A DNA stretch of 64,000 nt, from the NCBI GenBank assembly GCA_035550375.1, contig DASZPH010000028.1:1-64000 (forward strand), read 5' to 3'. The first letter of the stretch is position 1. Every line of letters begins with the position of its first letter. The translations under genes were made by a program, and so were the position numbers. Under the pieces are notes generated by a model, which was given only the letters and a program-made list of their open reading frames with translations, ran no database searches and had not been told where the DNA came from. The DNA is from DASSFG01 sp035550375 (GTDB taxonomy: Bacteria; Planctomycetota; Planctomycetia; Pirellulales; JAICIG01). Positions 44,629 through 53,844 of this stretch are shown here, one piece after another.

Positions 44629-46025
44629 CAGCTTATCCCCAGGGCTCGTAGTTCTTCGTCCCACGGCGAGCGGTAGGGCCGGCGCAGGAGGGTGCCGGCC
44701 GCCTCGCCTTCGTCGTCAACAATCGCTTGCCGACCTGCGTCCCAGCGCAGCTTTCGCCCGGCGCGCAACGAAAGGTTGGCCAAATGGCACATCGTGCTCA
44801 CGCGATGGGCCGACTCGAGGTCCGAAATGGGTGCCGAGCGCGATTTGACGCAGTCCAGAAAATTACGCACGTGCCCGGTGAACTGCTCTCGCTCGCTACC
44901 CGTATCCTCCAGCGAAGCGGTCCAGTATTCTTCGCCGCCCGCCGTTTCCACCCTCTTCGGCCCTCCCACGGGATGTGCCCCCGCGTACTGCGGAACGCGG
45001 TTCTCAGGCGGCACCTTCTTGTCGGGCGTGATCTTGAATCCACGGCGGCTGATCGCCAGGGAACCCTTCGTTCCGAAAAACTCGATCGGAGAATACTGTT
45101 CGGGTGCCGCGGCCGACTCGCGGTGCGACCAGACGGCCGTGTAGCCCGTCTTTCGGTCGGCCGACAAGATGCTAAACAGCGCGTCTTGGGTGTCGGGCGT
45201 CTCGCCGTTGTCTTCCAAGGCAAAGCGTCCTCCGCTGCTCGATACCGACTCAAGCTCGCCCCCCAGGTACCAATGCATGATGTCGAGCGCATGGTGGCCC
45301 AGATTGGTCATCTGCCCGCCGGAATAATCCCAGAACCAACGGAAGTGGTAGATACCTCGATTGGGATTGTAGGGACGCGAAGGGGCCGGACCGAGAAACG
45401 CGTTCCAGTCGAGCTCTGCGGGCGGCTCGCAATCGGCCGGAGAACCGAAGCCGGGCATGACGTTGCGATAGGCCTGCATCCGGACCGAGTGCACCCGGCC
45501 GATCGCCCCCTCCGCGATCAAGTGCCTTGCCCGCTGGTAGTGCCGGCCGGAACGCTGCTGCGTGCCGACCTGCACCACGCGACCCGTGCGCCGGGCCACG
45601 TCAACCATCCACTGCCCCTCGCAGACAAAGAGCGACAGCGGTTTCTCGACGTACACGTCTTTGCCGGCCGCACAGGCCAGCATGGTCATCAGGGCGTGCC
45701 AATGGTCGGGCGTCGAAATCACCACCGCGTCGACGTCGCGGTCGTCGAGCAGCTTGCGGAAGTCGGCGTACCCGCGGCAGCCGCCAGCAAGTTGGCAGCC
45801 TTCGGCCAGTCGGCCCCGATGAGCGTCGCAGAGGGCAACCGTCCGCACGTCGGGCTGTTCGCTGAAATCGAGCACATGCCGTTTGCCGATCAGCCCGAAA
45901 CCGATGAAGCCGACGCCCACCCGGTCGTTGGCGCCGAGCACCTTGTTGTACGAGGCCGCCGTGAGCGCGGCCGAACTGAGCGACGCTTTGATGAACTGCC
46001 GACGCGAGCGGGAGGGCGTTTCCAT
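44628..46025 (-). CDS. TAT-exported Gfo/Idh/MocA family oxidoreductase
   Basis: A 465-residue NAD(P)-dependent oxidoreductase. The twin-arginine signal is SRSRRQFIKASLSSAALTAA. The Rossmann fold starts at GVGFIGFGLIGKRHV, and the conserved EKP motif is in GKDVYVEKPLSLFV (about residue 128). The Gfo/Idh C-terminal domain follows (GRVHSVRMQAYRNVMPGFG, NLGHHALDIMHWYLGGE). Export of a cofactor-loaded enzyme is the usual reason for TAT use. Planctomycetes carry many of these in sugar and glycan breakdown. It overlaps the isomerase gene downstream and probably starts that two-gene operon. A region of dispersed repeats lies just upstream. Confidence 0.9.
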   Translation of the reverse strand: METPSRSRRQFIKASLSSAALTAASYNKVLGANDRVGVGFIGFGLIGKRHVLDFSEQPDVRTVALCDAHRGRLAEGCQLAGGCRGYADFRKLLDDRDVDAVVISTPDHWHALMTMLACAAGKDVYVEKPLSLFVCEGQWMVDVARRTGRVVQVGTQQRSGRHYQRARHLIAEGAIGRVHSVRMQAYRNVMPGFGSPADCEPPAELDWNAFLGPAPSRPYNPNRGIYHFRWFWDYSGGQMTNLGHHALDIMHWYLGGELESVSSSGGRFALEDNGETPDTQDALFSILSADRKTGYTAVWSHRESAAAPEQYSPIEFFGTKGSLAISRRGFKITPDKKVPPENRVPQYAGAHPVGGPKRVETAGGEEYWTASLEDTGSEREQFTGHVRNFLDCVKSRSAPISDLESAHRVSTMCHLANLSLRAGRKLRWDAGRQAIVDDEGEAAGTLLRRPYRSPWDEELRALGIS

Positions 46026-46078
46026 GGTCGTAGGCAGACGCTTCCGGGGTTGAGCCTCGGGCAACTGAATTGTCGATT

Positions 46079-46172
46079 CTTACGCGGACCGCCCTCACCC
46101 GGAGAGGGAGAGGGGCACGGTCAACTCTTACGCGGGCCGCCCTCACCCCAGCCCTCTCCCGGAGGGAGAGGG
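46079..46172. repeat. Tandem pair of CCCTCACCC dispersed repeats
   Basis: CTTACGCGG(A/G)CCGCCCTCACCC occurs twice (46079-46100 and 46127-46148, one mismatch). Each is followed by CTCTCCCGGAGGGAGAG-type or GGAGAGGGAGAG inverted sequence. The right copy overlaps the 3' end of the prepilin peptidase gene and encodes its last 17 or so residues. Confidence 0.7.
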
Positions 46173-47110
46173 GGGACAAGAGAGAGAACGGCCACGCTGG
46201 CGACGGCGGCCAGCCAGGTCGTCGGGCGGGCTTCCGCTCCCATCCAGGGTAACTGTTCCAGGAGCGCTTTCCAGAGCACGATCCAGCCAAGTGCCGCGGG
46301 GAAAACGCAGGCCGCGTAGCCGATGCGTCGCAGAGCCTGGACGCCTCGACCGACGACGGCTGTAGCCAGGCGCAAGGCGGCGGCGATGACGGCCACCCCT
46401 GAGACCGACTGCCAACCGAGGAAGGCGCCAACGCTCGCCAGGGTGACGGCGAAGTCTCGAAGCATCGTCCGGCTCGTCGAGCTCACGAAAGTTGCCGGCC
46501 AGCACGCCAGCGCCAAGGCGGTTCCAGCGGCAGCGCCGATAACGCCGTCGGCCAATGCGTTACCGTCGGGCACCGCGAGCGGCCGCAAATGGGGCCAGAC
46601 GAGCGGGGCCGCGAGTCCCACGATCAACGTCGGCACGGTCAGGCGTGCCGGCAGCGGATGGCCGTCGAACTCGATGAAGGCGCCGCACGTCAGGCTGCAC
46701 AGCAGAAACACGTGGTAGGCGTAGACGCCCCACGACTCGGCCATCGTGAGGCCGGCCAACGCGAGCTTTCCCTCTGGCGAAAGCAACTCCGCCCACGCCA
46801 GGCCGACAAACAGAAGGGCAACCAACAGCTCGACGGCCGGATAACGGGCCGAAATCGACGCGCGGCACTGCCGGCAGCGGCCGCGCAGCCAGATCCAGCC
46901 GAAGATCGGCACGTTGTCGGCGGCCCGAATGGGCGTTTTGCAGGCCGGACAGCGAGACGGCGGGTGCAGCAGGCTCAGCCCCGCCGGCAGACGGTAGATG
47001 ACCACGTTCATGAAACTGCCGATGCACGCGCCGACGGCGAACAGCCAGACAAGCACGAACCAGACGAGCGGGGCCGGCATGTCGGGATCGAGCAGGCGAT
47101 CGAGAATCAT
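46121..47110 (-). CDS. Prepilin peptidase (A24/PilD-like), variant
   Basis: A 329-residue membrane protein. The N-terminal bacterial prepilin peptidase domain is clear: GSFMNVVIYRLPAGLSLLHPP and two CxxC pairs (RCPACKTP and RGRCRQCRAS) for zinc. About seven helices follow. In the catalytic part the first site reads GAFIEFDGHPLPARLTVP. The second, normally GxGD, reads TMLRDFAVTLASVGAFLGWQ, so the glycines before the second aspartate are missing. Activity may be altered. The last residues (PPLPPGEGWGEGGPRKS) are encoded by a dispersed repeat. It would process type IV pilin or type II secretion pseudopilins; no such genes are in the window. Confidence 0.85.
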   Translation of the reverse strand: MILDRLLDPDMPAPLVWFVLVWLFAVGACIGSFMNVVIYRLPAGLSLLHPPSRCPACKTPIRAADNVPIFGWIWLRGRCRQCRASISARYPAVELLVALLFVGLAWAELLSPEGKLALAGLTMAESWGVYAYHVFLLCSLTCGAFIEFDGHPLPARLTVPTLIVGLAAPLVWPHLRPLAVPDGNALADGVIGAAAGTALALACWPATFVSSTSRTMLRDFAVTLASVGAFLGWQSVSGVAVIAAALRLATAVVGRGVQALRRIGYAACVFPAALGWIVLWKALLEQLPWMGAEARPTTWLAAVASVAVLSLVPPLPPGEGWGEGGPRKS

Positions 47111-47162
47111 CTCATGTTATGTGGTCCGGGTAGCAATTCACTCCCAAATCATCTCGTTCCGT

Positions 47163-48476
47163 CTAGTCCAGATAACTATTGATCAGATTCTCGATCATCT
47201 CCTGCCGGCCGCTGCGGTTGGGTGAGATCTCGCCCTTGTCGAGCATGTATTTCTCCAGCGAGGCAAAGCTATGCTTGCCCGCCTCGATCTCGGCGCCCAC
47301 GCCCGTATCCCAGGAACCGTAGCGCTCCTTCAGCACGCGGGCGAGCTGGCCGTCGGCACGGATCGCCGCGGCGATCTTCAGGCCGCGGGCGAAGGCGTCC
47401 ATGCCGCCGATGTGGGCGTAGAACAGGTCGATCGGCTCGAAGCTCTCGCGCCGCACCTTGGCGTCGAAGTTCACGCCCCCCGGCGCCAGCCCGCCGTACT
47501 TCAAAATCGCCAGCATGCACTGGGTCGTCAGGTAAATGTCGGTGGGGAACTGGTCGGTGTCCCAGCCCAGCAGCAGGTCACCCGTGTTGGCATCGATCGA
47601 CCCCAAGAAGCCCTGGTGACCGGCGTATTCCAGCTCGTGTTGCATCGTGTGGCCGGCAAGCGTGGCATGGTTGGTCTCGAGGTTCAGCTTGATGTGGTCG
47701 GCCAGGCCGTACGCGCGGAGAAAGTTGATGCAGGCCGCCGCGTCAAAATCGTACTGGTGCTTGGTGGGCTCCTTCGGCTTGGGCTCGAAGAGGAACTGGC
47801 CGGTAAAGCCGATCTGCTTGGCGTAGTCGACCGCCATGTGCATGAAGCGAGCCAGGTGATCGAGCTCTCGCTTCATGTCGGTGTTCCAGAGATTCTGGTA
47901 GCCCTCGCGGCCGCCCCAGAAGACATAATTCACGCCGCCAAGCTCCTTGGTCACTTCCAGGGCCTTCTTCACCTGCGCGGCCGCATAGGCAAAGGCGTCG
48001 GCATGGCTGCTGGTGGCCGCGCCGTGCATGTAACGCGGGTTGCTGAACAGGTTGGCGGTGCCCCACAGCAGCTTGATGCCGGTGCGCTGCTGCTCCTCCT
48101 TGAGCGTCTTGACGACGGCATCGAGGTTCTTGTTCGATTCCGCGAGCGTCTTGCCTTCCGGAGCGACGTCGCGGTCATGGAAACAGTAGAAGCCGGCCCC
48201 CAACTTCTCCATGAACTCAAAGGCCACCCGAGCGCGGTTCTGCGCGTTTTCCACCGAGTCGCCCGCGGCCTCCCAGGGCCGAAGCATCGTGCCGGGGCCG
48301 AAAGGATCGCTGCCCGTGCCGCGGAAGGTATGCCAGTACGCCACGCTGAAGCGGAAGTGGTCCTTCATCGGCTTCCCTTCGACCACCTCGTCGGGATTGT
48401 AGTGCCGGAAGGCCAGCGGGCTCTTGCTTTTCGGACCCTCAAACGGAATTTTGGTAACTTCTGGGAAGGCGGGCAT
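47163..48476 (-). CDS. xylA: Xylose isomerase
   Basis: A 437-residue cytoplasmic enzyme converting D-xylose to D-xylulose (and glucose to fructose) with divalent metal. Signatures are FCFHDRDVAPEG (catalytic His/Asp), VFWGGREGYQNLWNTD, FEPKPKEPTKHQYDFDAA (metal-binding Glu/Asp), and LNLETNHATLAGHTMQHE. Length and order match the class II family (E. coli 440 residues). The ATG at 48476 has GGAGG about 7 bases upstream. No xylulokinase or xylose transporter is nearby. The fused ABC gene on the other strand starts 93 bp away, so they share a promoter region. Confidence 0.97.
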   Translation of the reverse strand: MPAFPEVTKIPFEGPKSKSPLAFRHYNPDEVVEGKPMKDHFRFSVAYWHTFRGTGSDPFGPGTMLRPWEAAGDSVENAQNRARVAFEFMEKLGAGFYCFHDRDVAPEGKTLAESNKNLDAVVKTLKEEQQRTGIKLLWGTANLFSNPRYMHGAATSSHADAFAYAAAQVKKALEVTKELGGVNYVFWGGREGYQNLWNTDMKRELDHLARFMHMAVDYAKQIGFTGQFLFEPKPKEPTKHQYDFDAAACINFLRAYGLADHIKLNLETNHATLAGHTMQHELEYAGHQGFLGSIDANTGDLLLGWDTDQFPTDIYLTTQCMLAILKYGGLAPGGVNFDAKVRRESFEPIDLFYAHIGGMDAFARGLKIAAAIRADGQLARVLKERYGSWDTGVGAEIEAGKHSFASLEKYMLDKGEISPNRSGRQEMIENLINSYLD

Positions 48477-48569
48477 GCGAGGTCCTCCAGGCGACGTTTG
48501 GATTGGGGCTGGAATTTTTTGTTTGGGTCTGGCTTTGGATGGCACCATCGTGCCAAAGGCGATGGCAAA

Positions 48570-50180
48570 TTGCAAACACGACCTCTAGAGAGCCCGTTTC
48601 GCGCCGCCCTGCTGGCGATCGTCTTTCTTGCCGGTGCGGCCGGCGCCGCGGAACCCGACAGGCAGCATCTCCGCCGTCGCCTGGCCGAGGGGACGCTCCG
48701 CTGGGGAGGCGACGCCGAAGGAGGGGCGCCGTTTCAGTTGCGCGATCCGCTTGACCCGCGCCGCGTGATCGGTTTCGAGGTCGAGTTGGCCGACGCCCTG
48801 GCCGAAAACCTCGGCCGGCGTATCGGGCAACCGCTCCGGGCCGAGTTCGTGCAGTATGAGTGGGTCAGCCTGCCCCTGGGACTCGACAAGGCAGACTTCG
48901 ACGTCATCCTCAGCGGGTATGAGATTACGCCAGAGACTCGGAAGGCCGTCCTGTTTTCCCGACCCTACTACATCTATGCCGAGCAGCTCGTCGTCCGCGG
49001 CGACGAGCGCCGCATCGCCAACCTTGACGACTGCCGGGGCAAGCTCGTGGGCACGATGGCCGGCAGCGCGGCTTACCGCCTGCTGCTCCAGACGGGCATC
49101 GAGCCGGTCGCCTTCGACGGGCAGGTCGAGCCTTACCTCGACTTGGAACTGGGCCGCCTCGACGCGGTCTTGCTCGACACGCCGATCGTCACCTACTACG
49201 CCGAAACGAACCCGAAATTCAAGCTCGTGGGAGGCCGCATCGCGCCGGGCGAATACGGCATCGCGGCCAGGTCGGACGACCGCGAGCTCATTGCGGCAAT
49301 CAATCAGTCTCTCCGCGACCTGATGGTTTCCGGCCGCCTCGGTCAGATCCTTCAGCGGTGGCATCTCTGGAACGTCGACCAGGCGGAGCTGGCCAGGGGC
49401 GCCAGCCGCGACGGCGAGTTGCGGGGTCTCGGTTTCGACGCCGCCGGCCACCCGATTGAGAAAGAGCCCGCGGTGGTCGACGCCGTCGACCGGCACATCG
49501 TGGCGGCCTCGGCCCAGCAATGGACGTTCAGCCAGTACGCCCCTCTTTTGCTGAGGGCGGCCGGGACAACCGTGCTGCTGACCGTCACCAGCATGCTGCT
49601 CGCCATGTTGCTGGGCCTGGTGGTGGCCGTCGCGCGGCTCTACGGGCCGGCGCCGTTGCGATGGTGGGCCTTAAGCTACGTGGAGTTTTTCCGGGGGCTG
49701 CCCCTCTTGCTCGTGCTTTTCTTTCTTTACTTCGGGGCCACGCCTTATCTGGCGGAGTTGGGCTTCAACCTGCACGCCGAGGCGGTTGCGATTCTCGGTT
49801 TTGGCCTGAACTACGCGGCCTACGAGTCGGAGATCTACCGCAGCGCCATCCTCTCGGTGCCGCGGCGGCAGTGGGAAGCAGGAAGGGCGCTGGGCATGTC
49901 CGACCCGCTCATCTTCCGCCGCGTCATTTTTCCGCAGGCGATTCGCACGGCGCTGGGACCGATGACGAACGACTTCGTGGCCCTTTTCAAGGACACGAGC
50001 CTGGTAAGCGTGATTGCCGTGCGTGAACTGACGAAAGAGTATCTGATCCTGTCGCGGTCGAGCCTGAAGTTCGTCGAGTTGGGCGTGCTGACCGCGGTGC
50101 TCTACCTGGCCATGTCGGTGCCCCTGGGCTATCTCTCGCGTTATCTGGAACGTCGCTGGGGTGAAGAGAGCAGACGATAG
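48570..50180 (+). CDS. Fused amino-acid ABC transporter substrate-binding protein and permease
   Basis: A 536-residue fusion. After a signal-like N-terminus (FRAALLAIVFLAGAAGAA) comes a type II periplasmic binding domain (about residues 30-270): LRWGGDAEGGAPFQLRD, IGFEVELADALAENL, DFDVILSGYEITPETRK and LVGTMAGSAAYRLLLQ. The C-terminal half is a HisM/GlnP-type permease (about 320-536) with the EAA-like loop RRQWEAGRALGMSDPLIFRRVIFP. It probably imports polar amino acids. No ATG fits: the gene seems to begin at TTG 48570, which follows AAGGCGATGG and gives the signal peptide. The ATPase partner is not in the window. The frame stays open far upstream, but that part is antisense to xylA. Confidence 0.82.
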   Translation: MQTRPLESPFRAALLAIVFLAGAAGAAEPDRQHLRRRLAEGTLRWGGDAEGGAPFQLRDPLDPRRVIGFEVELADALAENLGRRIGQPLRAEFVQYEWVSLPLGLDKADFDVILSGYEITPETRKAVLFSRPYYIYAEQLVVRGDERRIANLDDCRGKLVGTMAGSAAYRLLLQTGIEPVAFDGQVEPYLDLELGRLDAVLLDTPIVTYYAETNPKFKLVGGRIAPGEYGIAARSDDRELIAAINQSLRDLMVSGRLGQILQRWHLWNVDQAELARGASRDGELRGLGFDAAGHPIEKEPAVVDAVDRHIVAASAQQWTFSQYAPLLLRAAGTTVLLTVTSMLLAMLLGLVVAVARLYGPAPLRWWALSYVEFFRGLPLLLVLFFLYFGATPYLAELGFNLHAEAVAILGFGLNYAAYESEIYRSAILSVPRRQWEAGRALGMSDPLIFRRVIFPQAIRTALGPMTNDFVALFKDTSLVSVIAVRELTKEYLILSRSSLKFVELGVLTAVLYLAMSVPLGYLSRYLERRWGEESRR

Positions 50181-50301
50181 CCGCGCGACGTGCCTAAGGA
50201 TCAGACGAGGAGTAACCGCTACGTTTGTTGCCAGGGCGAGCGTGACGCGTGAGCGTTCCGGCAAATCCCTCCTTAATCGCGGGTGCGGCGGGTACGCGCG
50301 A

Positions 50302-50381
50302 TTTTTCTGTCCCTCATTTTTCTGTCCTGTGCTCGGAAGCAAGCACGGAAAGGAATGACAGAAACATTGAAGGACAGAAAA
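50302..50381. repeat. Imperfect inverted repeat rich in TTTTCTGTCC
   Basis: TTTTCTGTCCCTCATTTTTC on the left pairs imperfectly with the minus strand of the right end (GACAGAAACATTGAAGGACA). GTGCT and AGCAC form the apex. It is AT-richer than its surroundings and looks like a REP-type element. It lies between the ABC gene and the GNAT gene, in tail-to-tail position. Confidence 0.55.
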
Positions 50382-50440
50382 CTAGACGCAGAGCCCGTTC
50401 AGCAGTCTGCGTTGTTCACCGTAGACCGGACATTTCGCTC

Positions 50441-50833
50441 TCACCGCTGCCGCGGCAAGAACCATCCGTTTTCGATCTTCTGCCAGCCGAGGTGCTGGTA
50501 GTATTCGCGGGCGATCGGCGAGGCCCGCACCACGAACTGCACGTCGGGCTTGCCGCTGGTCGCCAGGTGCAAAAGCTTGCGGCCTACCCCCTGTCGCTGC
50601 ACGTCCGGAGAAATCGCCAGGTCGCAGATGTAACCGTCGAAGGCGCCGTCGGTCCAGCCGCGCAGAATGCCGACCAGGCGCTTCCCGTCCCAGGCCGTCA
50701 CCACGATGTTGGAGGCCGCGTACATGCGGCCGATGCGCTCCACGTCGTCCAGCGGCCGGTTCAAGGGCGCGGCGGCGAACAACTCGGCGATGACCGCCGC
50801 GTCGGGGCGAATGTCGCTGCGATACTCGATCAT
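50441..50833 (-). CDS. GNAT family N-acetyltransferase
   Basis: A 130-residue single-domain GNAT enzyme. The acetyl-CoA binding motif A is ICDLAISPDVQRQGVGRKLLH (V/I-x-x-x-x-R-x-x-G-x-G/A pattern, here QRQGVG). Motif D/C parts are DGAFDGYIC and the YYQHLGWQKIENGWFL end, which contains the conserved Tyr. Substrate unknown. Its ATG is one base after the TGA of the M16 protease gene on the same strand, so it is very probably translated from the same transcript. Confidence 0.88.
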   Translation of the reverse strand: MIEYRSDIRPDAAVIAELFAAAPLNRPLDDVERIGRMYAASNIVVTAWDGKRLVGILRGWTDGAFDGYICDLAISPDVQRQGVGRKLLHLATSGKPDVQFVVRASPIAREYYQHLGWQKIENGWFLPRQR

Positions 50834-50834
50834 G

Positions 50835-53657
50835 TCAGCCGGACTTGGTCTTCCCCTTCGCGGTCGACTTGTCCTTGCTGTCCGGCTTGTCCGCCGCCTT
50901 TTCGGCCGGGGCCGCGGCCGCCGCTTCCTTTTGGTCCGCGGCCCGGAAATCGCCGGCCACCACGATCGACAGCCGCCTGGCGTCGATGTTCTTTTTCAGC
51001 GCCTTGAGCACGTCTGAGGTGGTCAGCTTCTGGACCTTCGTTTCCAGGTCGGCGTAATACTGCATCGTGCGGCCGACGTAGGCCGTCTCGGCGAGCGTGG
51101 CCGCGAGGTGGCCGTCGTTCGTGCGGTCGATCTGCCGCTCCTCGATCCATCCCTTCTTGGCTTCTTCCAGCTCCTTTTCCGTGACGCCGTCGGCGAGCAG
51201 CCGATCAAGCTCTTCGCCGATCGCCGTGACGACCTTGTTGACGTTTTCCGGGTTGTAGATTGCCATCAGCGTAACGCTCGCCCGTTCGTCGAGCGGCTCC
51301 GCCACGAAATGAGACCGCACGCCGTACGACAGCCCTTCCTGCTGCCGCACCCGGTCGCCCAGCCGCGACGCCAGCGTGCTGCCGCCGAAGATGAAGTCGC
51401 CGATGACCATCGCCGCGTAGTCGGCGTCGCTGTCCTTGATCGGCATCGCCAGTCCGGCCATGTAGAAGGCGTTCGCCTTGTCGGGCGTGTCGATCTGCTG
51501 CTTGCTCCCCTTCACGTCCGCGAAATAGATCTTGGGAAGACGCTCATACGGCTGCGAAGCCGTCCAGTCGGCGAAAATGTCGGCCAGTAGAGTTTGGGTT
51601 TCGTCGGCCTCAAAGTCGCCCACGACCGCCACCTCGCCCGCCGTGCTCGCCAGATACTCGTCGCGCAGTTTGACGAGTTGGTCGCGTTGAACGGCCTTGT
51701 TGCGCGCCAGGTCTTCCTCGATGGTGGGAATATATCGCACGTCTCCCTTGGGGTAGGGCGAAACGGTGCGGCGCAGGCGGGTGATGGCCAGGAACTGGGG
51801 CTCGGTGAGCTGCTGCTCGAGCTGTGCCAGCGTTTCGCGCTGAAGGATGTCGAACTCTTCCTCCGGAAGCGACGGTTCTCGCAGAATCTGCTTGACGATC
51901 TTCAAGACGTCGCCCAGATGGTCCCGCTTCGTCTCCAGGCGGAACACCGCCTTGCCGGCGTCGCCGCTGGTGTGCAGCGTGGCGAAGTGCTGATCGAGCT
52001 GGTCTTGAATCTCCTGCCTCGAGAGGTTTTTGGTTCCTCGCGTCATCAGCTCGGGTAGCATCTCGCAGGCGGCCACGAGCCCCTTGAGATTGTTCAGACT
52101 GCCGTAGCGTAGCGTGATCTCGATCTGAACCGTTTGCCCGCGCGTCTTCTTGGGAAGCATGACGAGCCTGATCCCCTCGGCGAGTTCCTTCCGCGAGAGC
52201 CGCTTTTCGATGTTGAGGGGCGAAACGTCGAACGCTTCGCCGGCGGCGACTTGCTCGCGTCCCTTGTAGTCGCCCAGCAGCTTGGCGAGGTTGGGCGTCT
52301 CGGGAATCGGCGTGCGTTCCTGCTTTTCGGAGGGTATGAAGAGCCCGACCGTGCGGTTGTTCCGTTGCAGATATTTTTCCGCCACCCGCTTCACGTCCTC
52401 GGCCCCGACCTGCTCCAGGCGGTCGCGGTAGAGGAACCACAGCCGCCAGTCGCCCTGCGCCGCCCAGTCGCTGAGCTGCACGGCCAGGCGGCTGGTGTTG
52501 GCCTCGATGTGAACTCGGTCCTTCAGAAGCTGCTGCTTGGCCCGCTCCACCTCCTCGTCGCTGACCCCCTCTTTGCCCACCAACTCGGTCGTCGCCAGCA
52601 GGATGTCGCGGGCTTGTTCCAGGGAGTCCTCTCGCCGGACTTCGGCCTCCACCTCAAACAAGCCGGGATCGTGGCCGAGGAAAACGTAGGCTTTGACGTC
52701 GGACGCCTTTTTGGTCTCGACGAGCGCCTTGTAGAGCCGCGACGACGGCCCCTGCCCGAGGATGTTGCTGAGCACGTCGAGCGCCGCCATGTCGGGATGG
52801 CCGCCGGCCGGAATATGGTAGGCGGCTTCGACCAGCGCCACGTCGCCCACGCGGCGGAGCGTGACCGTGCGTTCGCCGTCCTGGGCCGGTTCTTCGGTGT
52901 AGGTCTGGTCCAGTTTGCGCTCGGCTGCCGGGATCGCGCCAAAGTATTTTTGGACGTAATCGAGCGCCTTTTCTTCGTCGAAATTGCCCGCCACGATCAG
53001 CATGGCGTTGTCGGGCTGATAATACTTGCGATAAAAGGCTTGCAGGTTCTTGATCGGCACGCGCTCGATGTCGCTGCGGTTGCCGATGGTCGACTTGCCG
53101 TAGTTGTGCCATTCGTAGGCGACCGCCGTGACCCGTTGGTTCAAAATGTTTTGCGGCGAGTTTTCTCCCCGCTCGAACTCGTTGCGGACGACCGTCATCT
53201 CCGAGAGGAGATCTTCCTGTTTCACGTAGCTGTTCACCAGGCGGTCGGCCTCCATGCCGATGGCAAACTTGAGGTTGTCGTCGCTGGCCGGCAGGGTCTC
53301 AAAGTAGTTCGTGCGATCGACCCAGGTGGTGCCGTTGAAATCGGCCCCGCGGTCCTTCAACTCCTTGGGAATCTTGGGGTGGTCGGGCGTCCCCTTGAAG
53401 AGCATGTGCTCCAGCAGGTGGGCCATGCCCGTCTCGCCGTAACCCTCGTGCCGTGAGCCGACGAAGACGGTCAGGTTGACGGTCACCTTGGGCTTCGAGG
53501 CGTCGGGATAGAGAAGCAGGCGCAGGCCATTGTCGAGGCGGTATTCGGTGATCCCCTCCACGGTGGCCAGCTTCTCCGGTTGGTCGGCTGCTCCCGACAG
53601 CCCCGGCAGCAACCAGACCGTCAACAACATGCCAATTGCGTGCAACCGCATATTCAT
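50835..53657 (-). CDS. M16 family zinc metallopeptidase (two tandem modules)
   Basis: A 940-residue exported protease. A signal peptide (LHAIGMLLTVWLLPGLSGAA) precedes the catalytic module, whose inverted zinc motif HLLEH is at about residues 80-84 (MAHLLEHMLFKGT). The second, catalytically silent module begins after residue 470 and has no zinc motif. The C-terminus is an Ala/Lys/Asp-rich tail. Such pitrilysin-type proteins fold as a clamshell and degrade peptides or small proteins in the periplasm. The ATG at 53657 has GGAT and AGGATG just upstream. It leads an operon with the GNAT gene and is divergent from uppS. Confidence 0.93.
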   Translation of the reverse strand: MNMRLHAIGMLLTVWLLPGLSGAADQPEKLATVEGITEYRLDNGLRLLLYPDASKPKVTVNLTVFVGSRHEGYGETGMAHLLEHMLFKGTPDHPKIPKELKDRGADFNGTTWVDRTNYFETLPASDDNLKFAIGMEADRLVNSYVKQEDLLSEMTVVRNEFERGENSPQNILNQRVTAVAYEWHNYGKSTIGNRSDIERVPIKNLQAFYRKYYQPDNAMLIVAGNFDEEKALDYVQKYFGAIPAAERKLDQTYTEEPAQDGERTVTLRRVGDVALVEAAYHIPAGGHPDMAALDVLSNILGQGPSSRLYKALVETKKASDVKAYVFLGHDPGLFEVEAEVRREDSLEQARDILLATTELVGKEGVSDEEVERAKQQLLKDRVHIEANTSRLAVQLSDWAAQGDWRLWFLYRDRLEQVGAEDVKRVAEKYLQRNNRTVGLFIPSEKQERTPIPETPNLAKLLGDYKGREQVAAGEAFDVSPLNIEKRLSRKELAEGIRLVMLPKKTRGQTVQIEITLRYGSLNNLKGLVAACEMLPELMTRGTKNLSRQEIQDQLDQHFATLHTSGDAGKAVFRLETKRDHLGDVLKIVKQILREPSLPEEEFDILQRETLAQLEQQLTEPQFLAITRLRRTVSPYPKGDVRYIPTIEEDLARNKAVQRDQLVKLRDEYLASTAGEVAVVGDFEADETQTLLADIFADWTASQPYERLPKIYFADVKGSKQQIDTPDKANAFYMAGLAMPIKDSDADYAAMVIGDFIFGGSTLASRLGDRVRQQEGLSYGVRSHFVAEPLDERASVTLMAIYNPENVNKVVTAIGEELDRLLADGVTEKELEEAKKGWIEERQIDRTNDGHLAATLAETAYVGRTMQYYADLETKVQKLTTSDVLKALKKNIDARRLSIVVAGDFRAADQKEAAAAAPAEKAADKPDSKDKSTAKGKTKSG

Positions 53658-53844
53658 GGAGCATCCTCGTTTGGAAAGTGGGTTCGGACCGCCTCGCGGC
53701 ATGCGGCTGATTATACGGAGACGGGGGTTGGAAGTCAGGGTCTCGGGTTCGACTTGCCACCGCAACCCGGGCTGTATAACCTTCAGGATACTGGTGGTTT
53801 GCGCATAATTCGGGGCGTCTTATGTCGATCGACTGGAAAAACGG

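Noticed and set aside
47271..48569. N-terminal extension of the fused ABC gene across xylA
   Set aside because: The frame is open but antisense to a certain gene, and the signal peptide fits TTG 48570.
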